Shown piece by piece: positions 24,600 to 36,534 of a stretch of DNA of 64,000 bases. Under the pieces are notes generated by a model. It ran no database searches, had not been told where the DNA came from, and saw nothing but the letters and a program-made list of their open reading frames with translations. Origin of the DNA: Sapria himalayana. Lineage: Eukaryota; Streptophyta; Magnoliopsida; Malpighiales; Rafflesiaceae. The position numbers were made by a program, and so were the translations under genes. How positions within the stretch are numbered: position 1 is the stretch's first letter; the number at the start of each line of letters is the position of its first letter. The DNA lies in NCBI GenBank assembly GCA_029783825.1, contig JAREIK010004302.1, positions 1 to 64,000 on the forward strand, read 5' to 3'.

Positions 24600-26450
24600 G
24601 AAAATTCAAAATCAATTAATAAAATATTAAAATGCATGTCAGATATAAGATAGAAGGGAATGAGCATAATTTTTTGTAATATGTTGAATTTGTTTACAAA
24701 GGAAAATTATTAAAAATATTTAAACATGAGAAATTATTTCTCAAAGTTAGTATGATTCCTAGAAAAAAAATATTTAAAAAAAAATATCATTTATTTATTC
24801 TTTATATTGAAGTAAAATATGAGAAAAGTCAATTTATTAATAAAAAATATTCTTTTCTCCTCCAAATCCGATCCTAGAACCTCCCATCATGCATTCATGT
24901 GTATTATAGGTTTTTAAATTTTTTTTGTTATTATTTTAACAAAAATTTATTTTTATCATTTTTGAGGTTAAAGCTGTTTCTCTAATTTATAATAATAAAG
25001 GCCATTATATTACATTGGCGAAAAGAAAAAATAAGATGATTTTTTTTTCTAACATGACTAAGGAAAGAGAAAATAAATTATGTAATGAGGGAAGGAAAAT
25101 TTTAATTGGCCATGTATTTTCCTATTAACTATATTATATTATTTATTTCTAGCTGCTTAAAATTTTATATTCTATTTACTGGACCCCCAATCAAATTTTC
25201 TTATTTGTGTAGCTTATTTAACAAATACTTTGCTTAATTTCCCATTTTCAATAATCAATATTCCCATGTATAAAAGGTATATAACGTATATAAGGTACAT
25301 CTTTTTATTTGATAATAATATCCCTCTTTTTTTTCTTTTCTTTTTAGTGAGGAAGATAGTAATATTCTATTCATACTTCTCAATGTATAGAAATCATTTA
25401 AAAAATAGAGTAAAAATATTTAATTAGGTGAGTATTAATTTACCTTTCATCTATTTCAATACAAGATACTACTATATTTTGACTTTGCTGTAATATCTAA
25501 CATAAAATAAACAAATACGTGAGCTAGAGAAATTTATAGATATGACATTAAATTTCTCTAGGTCCTTAGGCTAATTGATTTTGAAATGGCATGACTATAG
25601 AGCACACATTTTTATGAAATATAATCTCATTTTTTTTCAATACTATCACTGCCTGATAAACAAAGGACTAAAGAATAATAGAACAACATGTATAAAAATA
25701 ACATGAGATCAAAATAAAAAAGAATGATTAATCACCTGCTCAAAGCCAACAAAAGAATTTCCCACTCTATATCCCTTGTAATTAGCAAATTGGACCTTGC
25801 AAGATGAACTAGAGACTAAGCCTGAAATGGGAAATGGAAAAGAATTCATTATTACTTTGTGGCAGAATAGTAGCCTGAAAATAAGAAGCAAATAACTCAA
25901 CTACAGCAAAATCACCGACAAACCCAGCACCAACATCACAAAATCTGCATTGAATGATGGAAACATAACTAATTAAACTTCACAAAATAGCAACACAAAA
26001 TATAATGCCGAAGATATGATGCATAAGCTATGTACAACTCCACTTTCCACAGTTTGTAAATCTAAGCCGTGTAGAAACTGATGACAAGAGTATTTGACTA
26101 CAATTTTCTATCTTTCGATCCCAATTTTAACTCTTTTTTAGCTTTTTATTTTGTCTTACCAAGCTACAAAAAATATCCGTATAACAATGGTAGCCATTAA
26201 GCATTATGCATTTTGGTAACATGTCTACTAATTTAACAATAAAGGGCGGCGAGGACCTATCTACACTGCATAAGAATCTATTCACTGAGATCATCTGCAA
26301 GAATACAACAACCCTGAGGAAGAAAGATATAAATAAGCAAAGAGAATTCCATCAATGAAGAAATGGAAAACGAAGCAATAGAGAAGCAGGCCGAGGACTC
26401 TTACACTCGACTCTTCCAGTTTGTTGCCAGTGCCATTTTAAAACCTATTA
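24600..26450. other. Element B 5' interior, mostly AT-rich, possible captured exon
   Basis: No transposase domain is found upstream of the TAD start. On minus, near 25,800-25,735, the frame SSSCKVQFANYKGYRVGNSF is followed by FVGFEQ and then by a GT that could be a splice donor. A second block upstream reads FCDVGAGFVGDFAVVELF. These look like exon pieces of a host gene, but I do not recognise the family. The sense frame at 25,230-25,427 is AT-rich and not considered coding. Confidence 0.35.
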
Positions 26451-26454
26451 CATA

Positions 26455-26640
26455 TTTTACATATAAAATATACTAACTAATTTGTTCCAATTCAATACAT
26501 TCATAATTAATATTTTCATATCAATGACACTTATAATAGTGACAAGGTTTATATTTTTCAGCCCATTATTAGTCTTAACAAGCTATTATTCTTAACAATC
26601 TATTAGTCATAACAATGAAACATCTAGTAAGTGCCAAAAA
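26455..26640 (-). repeat. Third, partial copy of the element B 5' subterminal region
   Basis: Words such as attaatattttcatatcaatgacac, aatagtgacaagg and acatctagtaagtg follow the same order as in 27.69-27.83 and 29.08-29.22 kb. The copy lacks the CACTACAAC terminus. It shows that the right end of B was duplicated more than once. Confidence 0.7.
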
Positions 26641-27013
26641 AACATAAAACATGTTCCAAATAATGATGTTTTTAGAAAAATTAAATGATAAGACTAATTA
26701 ATATATTTTATATACAAACACATATTATTTTTATCTTTTCCGCTGCAAATTTACAATCCAGTGTGTCTAATATTCAGCTGAGGTTTTTTATTTATTTATG
26801 GAAAGAATTCTGTACCCAAACTTGAATAACCTGCACAATGTTTCACACAAGCAGCATATTATAAGCTGGCAGCAGCTTGCATACGTTAAAGCCAACTTCT
26901 TCAGCAAATGTATTGAGTGCTATCAAAGGGGGAGCTATTCGACGAGAAACACTGTTAAATTTCCAACTGGAAAGAACGTGCCACACAATATCATTACATT
27001 AAAAGAGATGAGG

Positions 27014-27921
27014 GCATAATATAAGATGCAAAACATAAGATTTAGGAGGATGCTGTGAAGAAATGCAAAAAGATCGGAAGACAAGTTCACAATGGTGAAA
27101 TAAGTTAACCTCTTCAATTCAAGTGATTCAATGCGCAGTTTTTTGAAAAAAATTAAAGTGAATGGAAGAGCTGATACAATTCGAAACTTAAAGGGGAACT
27201 TCCTGGATGCTTCAAAGATCACCAAGGATATCGGAGGCGCTGCTTGAAGCCGAGATGTTGGAAAAGTCCGAACTATCTAAAGATGCGCTAGTAAGTTAAT
27301 GGGGAAACTTCCATATTTGCATATAATAGCGAGGGAATCTTAATTTTATTAAATGAAGACTCGCAAGAAATGTAAAATTATATTAATCACATCAATTTAT
27401 TAAAAAACGTAAACTTTTCAATTTATTTTTATTTCTCTTAGGGATAAATTAAATATAAATAATTTAATTTTAAAATTAAATATTATTACTTATTTTATAA
27501 ATAAAACATTCAAATTTGAATGTAAAACTATTTAATTTTTATTAATTTGATCATAAATATCTTTTTATTTTTAATAAATAAAATTCAACTAAAATTTGAT
27601 AATTTTTTTTAAATCAAGAATAAAATTTAAAATTTTATTACTTATTTTACAGAAAAAAATGCAAAAGAAATTACTTCCAAATCAATTAATTCAAAATTAA
27701 TATTTTCACATCAATGACACTAATAAAAGTGACAAGGTTTTTAATTTTCAGCTCTTTATTCCTTGGCAATTTTTAAGGAGTGAAGAAATTTCCTAACCTA
27801 TTAGCCTTATCAATGACACATCTAGTAAGTGTCATTCAATGTCTAATTACAAATAGAATAATTACATTATCCGAAAGCATCAATGTATAAAACGTAACTA
27901 AATTGAAGTTTTGTTGTAGTG
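27014..27921 (-). repeat. Inner copy of the element B right end, with terminus
   Basis: From gcataatataagatgcaaaa at 27,014 this 908-base segment parallels 28,432-29,309 along its length, including gattcaatgcgc, ggatatcgga and the subterminal repeats. It ends in gttttgttgtagtg at 27,921, a complete CACTACAAC terminus. The three bases after it are AGT, the same as the true target duplication of B. Confidence 0.85.
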
Positions 27922-28431
27922 AGTGAAGGATCAATAGCAGAGAAAATGAAAATCAGAGCTTGCTTCAGGAAGACACAGAGAAGACGAGACCGAGAGAGAG
28001 AGAGAGAGAGACTAAGAAGGAATTGGGTTAGCTCCGAGCGAGGAGAACAAGAGAAGTTCAAATTCAAGCTAGTATTGGGGGGAGTGAAACAGAAACATAT
28101 CCTCTAAATGGCAGAAATGTGATGGTGAAGAAAGCATCCATGATAGTCACTTTCTAATCTGCTATGCTTCTGCAACCTCCACTTCCAAGTACAAAAGAAC
28201 TCAATTAAAAAGAAGAGAAGGGAACAAAAAAGTTACACTTTCACCCCTAGTTTTACTCTGAATTAATTCTCAACAAGAATCCAAGGGCTCACTGAATTAA
28301 CTCACAATTGTCATGATCACAAGGCCACTCATGTATGTCCAGATACTTCCTCTCCCAAAACCAAACATGAGAATATAACGTCCCCCCCCCCCTCTCTCTT
28401 TCTCTCTATTTTTGATTTATGATAAGTTTAT
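27922..28431. other. Unique insert between two right ends of element B
   Basis: About 510 bases without a counterpart elsewhere in the window separate the two terminal copies. It contains a (GA)n run at 27,992-28,009 and a C/T run at 28,381-28,410. A minus-strand peptide near 28,365-28,300 (FGRGSIWTYMSGLVIM) resembles a membrane-protein C-terminus but I cannot name it. It may be old flanking DNA trapped between two termini, or captured host sequence with a CT-rich leader. Confidence 0.4.
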
Positions 28432-29309
28432 GCATAATATAAGATGCAAAATAGATCAATTTGGAAGAAGCTAAGAAGAAATGCAAAAAGATCGAAACAA
28501 GTTCACATTGATGAAATAGGTTAACCTCATCAATTCCAGTGATTCAATGCGCTGTTTTTTGATAAAAGTTAAATGTATGGAAGAGCTGGTATTATTAGAA
28601 ACTTAATGGGGAAACTTACAGGATGCTGCTAAGATGGCCAAGGATATCGGAGACGCGAGCTTGAAGCCAAGCTATTGGAAAAGGCCGAACGTGATAAAGA
28701 AGATGCGCTCATCTTTCTAGCGATCGATTCTTCATTTTATTAAATTAAGTTAAAAATAAAATTAAATTAATCACATAATTTTGTTAAATCACTTTTAATT
28801 TACATTTTATTTTATTTCTCTTATGGATAAATTAAATATTAACAGATTAATTTTAAAATTAAATATTATTACTTATTTTATCAATAAAAAATTCAATTTT
28901 GAATTTAAAAATATTTAAATTTTTTTTAATTTTATCATAAGTTTCTGTTTATTTTTAATAAATAATTTTCAACTAAAATTTGATAATTTTTATTTATTAA
29001 TCTAGAGTAAAATTAAAAATATTATTACTTATTATATAAAAAAAATACATAAGAAATTAGTTTCAAATCAATAAATTCAAAATTAATTTTTTCACATCCA
29101 TGACACTAATAAAAGTGACAAAGTTTTTTAATTTTCAGCCCCTTATTCCTTTTCAATTTTTAAGGAGTTAAGAAATTTTCCTAACCTTTTAGTGTTAAAA
29201 ATGACACATCTAATAAGTGTCATTGAATATCTAATTACAAATATAATAATGACATTTTATAAAAGTGTCAAAGTATAAAACGTCATTAATTTGAGGTTTT
29301 GTTGTAGTG
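28432..29309 (-). repeat. Outer (true) right end of element B
   Basis: This second copy of the 5' end of B finishes at the terminus that pairs with 15,963. The AGT target duplication follows, and then sequence that joins the left arm of A without loss. It differs from the inner copy by scattered substitutions and small indels. Confidence 0.85.
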
Positions 29310-29312
29310 AGT

Positions 29313-29900
29313 AATTAGTAATTTTCGACAGAATATGTACAAAAAATTCCCTAGCTAAATTAGCAATGGAAAAATCCTTAGCTATTTTATTCCAATGCTA
29401 TTTTCACAATTTTTTTTTACAAAAAATTTGATTACATATTTTTAAATTTATATATTAAATTGAATAAAAACATTTACTATAAACCATTATTTATAATTTA
29501 CAAAAAGTATTAGTTTATAAATTTTTTTAATACAATAGTTACATAGTTAAAACTAAAACATTACATAGGTATATATTCATTTAAAACTAAATCATCATTC
29601 TCATCATTAGCTGATGTATTGTGCTAGCCTCTCCTCCTTGGGAACTCTGCTAGAACTCTATGTACTATTTGTCTTTTAAAGAGCACTTACGGTGACTCCA
29701 TATAAGGCATCTACTTTTGTATTGCATTTGGTACTGCTCATAAAAAGTATTTTGAACTTCCTCAACAACATAATCATCAACACTAAAATCACAAATAAAA
29801 GCTACAATAATATTAACTAATAAAAGGCACACTCTAAACACAAAAGTAAAACCAAGCATACATGAAGGAAAATATTACTTAATTTTTAGATGTGCTGGTT
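29313..29900 (-). pseudogene. Left arm of element A resumed, with CACTA second-gene 3' end
   Basis: After B the arm continues with ccctagctaaattagc-type repeats. At about 29,870-29,600 it has a minus-strand remnant matching the end of the second gene of copies D and C, including the gactccatata.g.catct and ctagcctctcct words. The matching remnant in the right arm (37.26-37.56 kb) reads on plus. The remnant is too broken to encode protein. Confidence 0.7.
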
Positions 29901-30081
29901 GACTAGATCTAGCAGCTAAAGCATCTACAACAAGTTTATCTCCCAATTTCAAGCATTTTATCGATACCTTTTCATTTATTTTAGGGGCTGCATATACAAA
30001 ACAATACTTATCATCAAGCATTTTCTAGTCCTTTATTGATGCTTCGTCTACAAATACAAATAGAGGCTTAGATTTTTTACC
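29875..30081 (-). pseudogene. Unidentified coding-like remnant in element A
   Basis: A minus-strand frame of 68 codons with one internal TAG reads KSKPLFVFVDEASIKD, stop, then KMLDDKYCFVYAAPKINEK and VSIKCLKLGDKLVVDALAAR, ending in KIK and a TAA. Codon use and amino-acid balance look like real protein. I do not recognise the family. It lies next to the arm of A and on the same strand as the captured START-domain gene, so a third captured host fragment is possible. Confidence 0.4.
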
Positions 30082-30089
30082 GAGAAGAT

Positions 30090-31890
30090 GATGAAATATA
30101 GTTATGAAAAATAAATAGATAAAACCAATCAACAAAATAACAAGGCAGAAAAAAAAATGAACCAATATACTTATCAAGAATTTATTTCAAAATCTTACAA
30201 ACATATCAAAATAAACTATAATAAATATAAGAACATTAAAGATTTATGTACAGAAAATATAATTTTCTTAGAGCTAGATTTAGCTATTACACACATGATT
30301 GACAATCAAATAAACCTAATATGAACAATTTGTTATCTATTACAAAAACATCTAGCTAAAAATCACAAAAAATAGCATGTACTTAGTTATCTTATTTGGC
30401 ACTAAGAAGCCCATCAGTTCAATTTTATCAGTGACTCTTACCATGAGCTTTAGACTTAGTTTTAGGTTGCATTAGGACACTTCCTAATAAAATCCTTAAC
30501 AATAGCCAATAGCCAGCAAGCATTTTGCACATCCAAATATACAAACAACTCTCCACAAATACCAACACTCATTTTGTGATTAACATCTAAATCCACAGAC
30601 TATATGAATGGAAAAATACATGGAGCTTGCATACCTAGTGTGCAACATCAACATCCACACAATGTGAATGCATTATATCACATATGCATGAAGTATGTAT
30701 ACGAATCAGTGCATATAATCAATCCAAGCATACCATGGTGATTCATGATTTTGGTACTTGTACTGATTTACCACGAACATCCAGATTGATACTTTGTGCA
30801 TGAGTAGGATCTTAGCCCATTTTTATAATTGTGGTAACAACTTGACTTTACATGATGTCATATAGACACAAATATCTACTATATAATTTATATAGAAAAT
30901 GCAATATATGGTAACTCAATTTTATTACTAGAACTAGTAAGCCAAGTCTTATGAGAGAATATATAATAGCTAGGAAAAAAATGAATTTGGAAAAATAAAC
31001 ACCAGAATCAAAACACACTTTTGCATTAAGATATATGATGAAGAGTAAGGGTAGAAAGCGTATCTCAAATCAATAAAAATCTCATGCCTGAAGGAAATCT
31101 CTCTTACTCAACTATTGGGTTATGATGTATCCATGTCGGAGAGAGAAGCGGAGGCGCTTGATGCTAGTCAAAGTTGTCTTGCTCTAGACAACTAGATAGT
31201 GTTTTTGTAGTTTTAAATTCTCAAAATGTTTAATTTTTCATTATAAAAACATTAATTAAACAATAAATATAAAAAAACATAAAGACTCAACTTTTTTTTA
31301 ATTATCAAATTATTTTCAACTAGTTAATGTGCATGTAGCAAGGCACACATGAAAAGAACACCTTACAATTTTTAATTATTAAATTAATTACACAATAAAT
31401 ATATTAACAACTTCAAAAAATAGATGTTTGGCCTTCCAACAAGAACAAAATCAAATGGCTACAAAATTTGCTAACTTCATATAACAAGGCACACATGAAA
31501 AAATTATTGATCTTCAAGCCACTCTCCTAAAAGTTATAAACACTCTTTATGTTTATATATATATATATATCATTTATCATCTACTTCTAAACTTGTTAAA
31601 TCACATTATAATCACTCATCTCAGATATATATAAATATATCAATAAGTATAGAAGATCGTGGAAAAAATTAAATGGCTGATAAAATGGGTCTAACCAGCA
31701 AAATCATGGAGCTTCTGATGATAGTTTTGGTAGATAACTTTGATTGTTTGATATTCTGCAAACGAAGTCATCATAATTTGAAAAATAAGATTGTGTTTAA
31801 CAAGAACATTTTGAAAGTTGTAAAAAAAGTAGTTTTGGTGTATAGGAGCAAGAAGATCAGGGTTCACTTCAGAAGACCTTCCATTATCCA
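30090..31890. other. Element A interior, nothing recognised
   Basis: This is AT-rich sequence between the unidentified remnant and the captured START-domain gene. A minus frame at 31,691-31,891 (MDNGRSSEVNPD...) directly continues the captured gene's last block after a frameshift and may be its decayed downstream sequence. No terminus, RNA gene or repeat array is seen apart from a short (AT)n at about 31,554. Confidence 0.4.
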
Positions 31891-31899
31891 AATGGTCAA

Positions 31900-34452
31900 G
31901 ATAAAGAACTCAATGACATTAGGAACATCAAAGAACTCATCAGAGACATTATTAAGAGAGACTAAGTTGGTGAATTCCAGAGTTGATTTTCCTACCTCAC
32001 CATCATCACCACTTCCAGGATCTTCAAATTTCATAGCATTAATTTTAATTTAAGGCAAGAAGGCATTTTTTTGAATATTTCCAAATGAAAATTCAGAATG
32101 ATAGTTCCCTTACTTTGCCCGAAACAACTCTTTCAATGCTTAAAATGACAGTATTTAATCAAAAAAGCAATGTGTGAGTGTAGAGAAATGAGCCATTTTT
32201 GCTACCTGCAACACTTTCAAGCATATGAATAGTTATGAAACATGTTGGTGATGGACGAAGATATAGTTTCCAAAATCTCTAAATTAAAATCTAAATGAGT
32301 CATATTTCATTAAAGTTAGATACATTCTAATACATTAATAAAATCTATCACAATAGGCAAAGAATGATTAGAAAAATGGTAGCTTGTATAAGCTCTTCTA
32401 ATGCTTCATCATGCCTATTTACTCTTTAGGTTGTGCTTGATTGGATAGAATTGAAGGGTGATATGATTTGATTATATTAAAAGAAAGTAGAATTAATAAT
32501 CTCATTTCAGATTTAAATATCTATAAATTAGCATGGAATATACTTAGACATAAAGATTTAAAACACTTATTTTACACATTTATAAGACAATAACTATAAA
32601 TGAGAGATTTCCTAAGAATTTATAGTAATTAATAAGTAGCTCCAATTATAATTGATATATTTTCAAATCCAATTTTCAAATTCTTGTGGAATTCAAATAA
32701 TGGATGAATATGTTCTTCCATTTGGTCTTCAATTTCATGACTTATTCAAATATTCAAATATATATATTTGTCTATCTAATAAGATATAACATCTTTATGT
32801 GATGACAAAATTTTTTCCAAACTCTAATAACAATATGTCTCAAATTCAAGATTTATCATGCACAATCTTTTCAATCTTTTGAGGTAAGCCTGTCAAGATA
32901 AGATATTGGTACAATTTATTTTCTTATCTAGCCTTCATTTTTAAAATGCTTCCATATATTAGGATAAGATAAGATAGATATGAAGATCACATTCACACTC
33001 AACTACACAAGGCGCTCGCTTTTACAAGATTTATTAAAAAAGATAAATATCTCGATTAATTTTACTCAGTAACTTTGAAGAGACTGTGTTAGAATAGACT
33101 ATGTGATATAAAAATTTCTCAAGCGATCAATCATCTTAATATATTTTTCTCTCATAAAAAAAGTTAACTTCAAAGTTATTAAGAAAACCAATATTAGTAT
33201 TTATATAATTACACCACACATTTTTAAAAGATAAAATAAGCAATGAAAATAATATACCAAAATACCTATATGCAACCCCTCATCCTTCTAATCCTACCAC
33301 CCAAAGATTAATAAATATTAGTTTAAGCTAACATCCAATGTAGAGTCAATCATCTTTATATCATAGTTCATTAGCATTTTCTTGTGAATTAAGGTGAAAG
33401 TAAAACATTAGGTTGTGATTGCTCTAAACAAACAACATTTAGAGCTATTGTGGAGCAAATTTCTTGTGAATCATCGAATGGTATAGAATAACTGCCAAGA
33501 CAACCAAAATAAAGATATCAAATTCAAAAAATAAATGTTAAAAATTTCCATGAAAAATCAAAATTTCATTTATGCATTACTATACCATCAATTCCATCTC
33601 TTCCCTTCGCCAATATCGCCGTATCAATAGATCTCTTGGTTTTATACCCCTACAACTGGAGGGTCTAGTTAATTAACTAATGCAAATCACACATTAAACA
33701 AACCAAACTTGAGATTAAGAAAACCCAAAAACATATACACATAGTACATTATGGTTTGAGCTATAGCTAAAATAACAAATTAAATGCAAACTAAAAGACC
33801 ACTTAGCAAATAAGTTAGATTCAACAAAAAGGATAATTAACACATTTAAAGAATGTTTGGTAAATTACTTGAAATATTAGATAAAAAAAATATTTTTATT
33901 TATTATCATTATAACTTATGAATGTAAATATACTAAGTAAATGACTCTATAAATTTTATGGTGATTCTATCAAGCAAAATTATGTAGGTAGAGATATAGC
34001 TTATTTTTTTAACTCCACAACTCATCAAGCAACAATTGTTCAACTTACTAGGGAAGCCATTCATTGTACAATTGCTTGTGAATAATATCAGTGTGCCCAT
34101 CAAGCTCCTCAACCATGCTGCCTCTGTAGAAATAGAAGTCCCATCTACCGAAAGAATACAGATTAGTTTTCTATCAAGAAGTTAAGAAAATTTTAGGAAG
34201 ACGAGAAATTATACAAAAGAACCTTACCCATATCTAGAAGAACCTAAAGAAATGAGAGTTTGTAAAATGGATTCGCAAGTCCCATCAAAAACACCAACAA
34301 CCTTTATAGCAAAAAGATCATCTCAATGCTGGAAGCAAAATTTCTCGCTTTGAAAAATGAATCAAACAAGCTACAAGCCACAGTTCTCAGAACTTAAACT
34401 TACTCTGCCATGACCGCCACAATCCTTTGCTTCCATGAAAAGTCGCAACCCT
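31900..34452 (-). pseudogene. Captured EDR2-like (START/DUF1336) host gene fragment
   Basis: Seven exon-like blocks in gene order on minus match the START domain of plant EDR2-like proteins (PH, START, EDR2_C). They are 34,452-34,404 (GLRLFMEAKD), 34,328-34,228 (KVVGVFDGTCESI), 34,144-34,049 (WDFYFYRGS then VEELDGHTDIIHKQL), 33,655-33,586 (KPRDLLIRRYWRRE), from 33,491 (ILYHSMIHKKFAPQ), about 32,250-32,207 (ITIHMLESVA) and from 32,138 (LKELFRAK), the last followed by SDEFFDVPN near 31,960. GT-AG borders with GTAAG donors are preserved at 34,403, 34,227 and 34,048. Keeping its introns shows DNA-level capture, not a retrocopy. Stops (TGA in block 2, TAG in block 5, TAA in block 7) and a frameshift in block 4 disable it. 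EDR2 proteins bind lipids and limit defence-linked cell death in Arabidopsis; this copy is only a fragment. Confidence 0.85.
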
Positions 34453-34459
34453 ATAATAT

Positions 34460-36420
34460 TTGGTGCTAATACTTAGCATAAATTAAATTCACAGCCACAT
34501 TTAAAACACGCTAAGAAGTTTGTAAAAAGGCTAGATATTTCCATCTGACAACCAAATATTTTTCAATGAGAGGGTGCAATCACATCGAATGTCATTGCAT
34601 CTGTGTGAAATCTGGTGAAACATTTTATAGATCTTTTATGGATGAAGAAGACCTGTATAGCATAATAATGATTCATACCTTAAGTCGATCATGATGATTT
34701 AAAGTGTTGTATAGCATGAAAATGAAGAAAACCTGTAAATAGAAGATGAGGATGAGAATCATCAAACAGGCAAAAAACTTTCAAGGAGTTTGGAGAGAAA
34801 TGAATCAGTACCCGCATGTGGTTATTTTGTATTAACAGTTACTCTGCCATTACTAGAGACACGAATGCACGACTCTATTATTGTGCTTTTAACTGGTTCC
34901 TAATTTGATGCTTTGATTAGCCATGTTGACGAAATAAAAATGCAACCAAAACTATGAAGCCATGAATCCGAAAAGAAGACATAACTAATTTCCTGTAAAA
35001 TTTATAATATCCACCAAACTGCCATGAAGATCTAAGCATTTAACATGCATAATTACCACATTTTTTTTGAAATGGGTATTGACTTGATACACTTGAGATT
35101 ATTCATTCGCAAAGATAAGAAAAATTGTTTAAGTGCTTGAATGTCTTGCCCTAGCATTTTTATATTTCGAGAAAACTCAAGAAAAATGTATGTAAATATA
35201 TAGAAAAAAAAGAGACAAAAATTAAAAAGCAAAATAAAATTATAATAATTTATTAATTTCAATTAAAAAAATTAAATACAATTTTATTTAACCATAAATG
35301 ATATTATTTCACTGATAAAAAAACTTATGGTTAATAGGTAATGAAATTTTAATGGTTATTTTTTGTAATATTATTTATTAATTAATGAAATTAATTTTAG
35401 AAATAAAAACATTTATTAATCTCTATAAAAAAGATGAAAAAATATTACTACTAACCTTGAAACTTATAATTGGTAATCAAATTTTTATATTATTTCATTA
35501 ATTTAAAAAACATATTTATAATATAACCATAAATAAATTGTAAAAATGTATAACTATACAAAAATTATAAAATTTCATTTTATTTAATATTTATAAATAA
35601 ATTTTTAATATTATTTCATAAATAAAAAAATAATATGAGATTATAAAAAAGTATTTCATATATATATATATTATGGTAATCAATTTTTAAGAATTCATAT
35701 TATTTTTTTTGAATATAATATGATATAATTTTAAAGGCATAAAATTTTATATTATTTGATTTAATTTATAATTTATAAAATTCCAAATATTACTTAAAGT
35801 GAGAAAATCATTAAAAAAAGTTATATTTATTATTTTAATAAAAATGTAATATTAAAAGCAAATAGTAAAAATCCTACTCAATTCTTTAATTCTTATAAAT
35901 TTCAGTAGGGTCAAAAAATAAAACTTGATTTCAAATCAACTTTAGGGGAAATTTTAATTTTTTTTAGAACAAAAAAATATCATTAGTAATATTTTAAATA
36001 ACTTTTTCTAAACCCTTAAAACACTCGAAGTGTTCTATTAATTACCACACAAAGATATTATTTTTTAAATCAACAATTTTTTTTGATTTAATTAAAATAT
36101 CTATGTATTTATCTTTAAGTTTCAATTTATTTTTTTTTAAATTTTAAGAAAAATTTGCAATTTTTTTATAATTCAAAATTTTCAAATCTTTTAATAATTA
36201 TTTTTTTTAAAGTCTCCTATAATCATAAAAATATTTTTTTTAACTTTAAATAATATGAATATTTACTTGTTTATTCATTTATTGAAATATTTTTGTAAAT
36301 ATATTTTATTTTATTGTACAATTAATTATTTTAGCTTTTTATTAGTAGAAATTTTAATGTTTTTTTATTACATATTTTAAAATTTCATAATTAACATGAC
36401 ATAATGAAGCATTATATTTT
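34460..36420. other. Element A interior between the two captured genes
   Basis: This is AT-rich, with long A and T runs from 35.2 to 36.4 kb. Upstream exons of the captured START gene (its PH domain) were looked for on minus up to 35.0 kb and not found. The minus frame 35,053-35,262 is low-complexity hydrophobic and not considered a gene. Confidence 0.45.
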
Positions 36421-36534
36421 TTCAAATCTATGATAACTGCTAGGTTAATGCACAATGCTAAAATATCTTCTTTCTACTTATCAAAAAATTGTAGCTGCTA
36501 ATTATTGTTTGGACCATTTCTACATCTTTTTTAG

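Larger units (their letters stand above)
15963..29309 (-). mobile_element. CACTA element B, nested in the left arm of A
   Basis: The left end is CACTACAACAAAAAAC at 15,963. The right end is the reverse complement of CACTACAACAAAACC, ending at 29,309. The 3-bp target duplication is AGT (15,960-15,962 and 29,310-29,312), the normal CACTA size. Subterminal repeats such as aagtgtcatta, acgcttaaaaagtgtc and aaaacgtcat occur at both ends. Genes run on minus, from a TAD-Tnp2 gene near 24.5 kb to a second gene with a Ulp1 domain ending near 17.8 kb. All are broken. The family differs from that of A, C and D in its termini and in having the protease gene. Confidence 0.88.

Noticed and set aside
24113..24619. 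A 168-codon plus-strand frame
   Set aside because: It lies antisense to the TAD and Tnp2 start of element B, where the minus strand has the IKCPCLQCGN metal site.
31673..32053. A 126-codon plus-strand frame beginning MADKMGLTSK
   Set aside because: It is antisense to the last blocks of the captured START-domain gene, whose minus-strand words (LKELFRAK, SDEFFDVPN) fit the family. The plus frame matches nothing I recognise.
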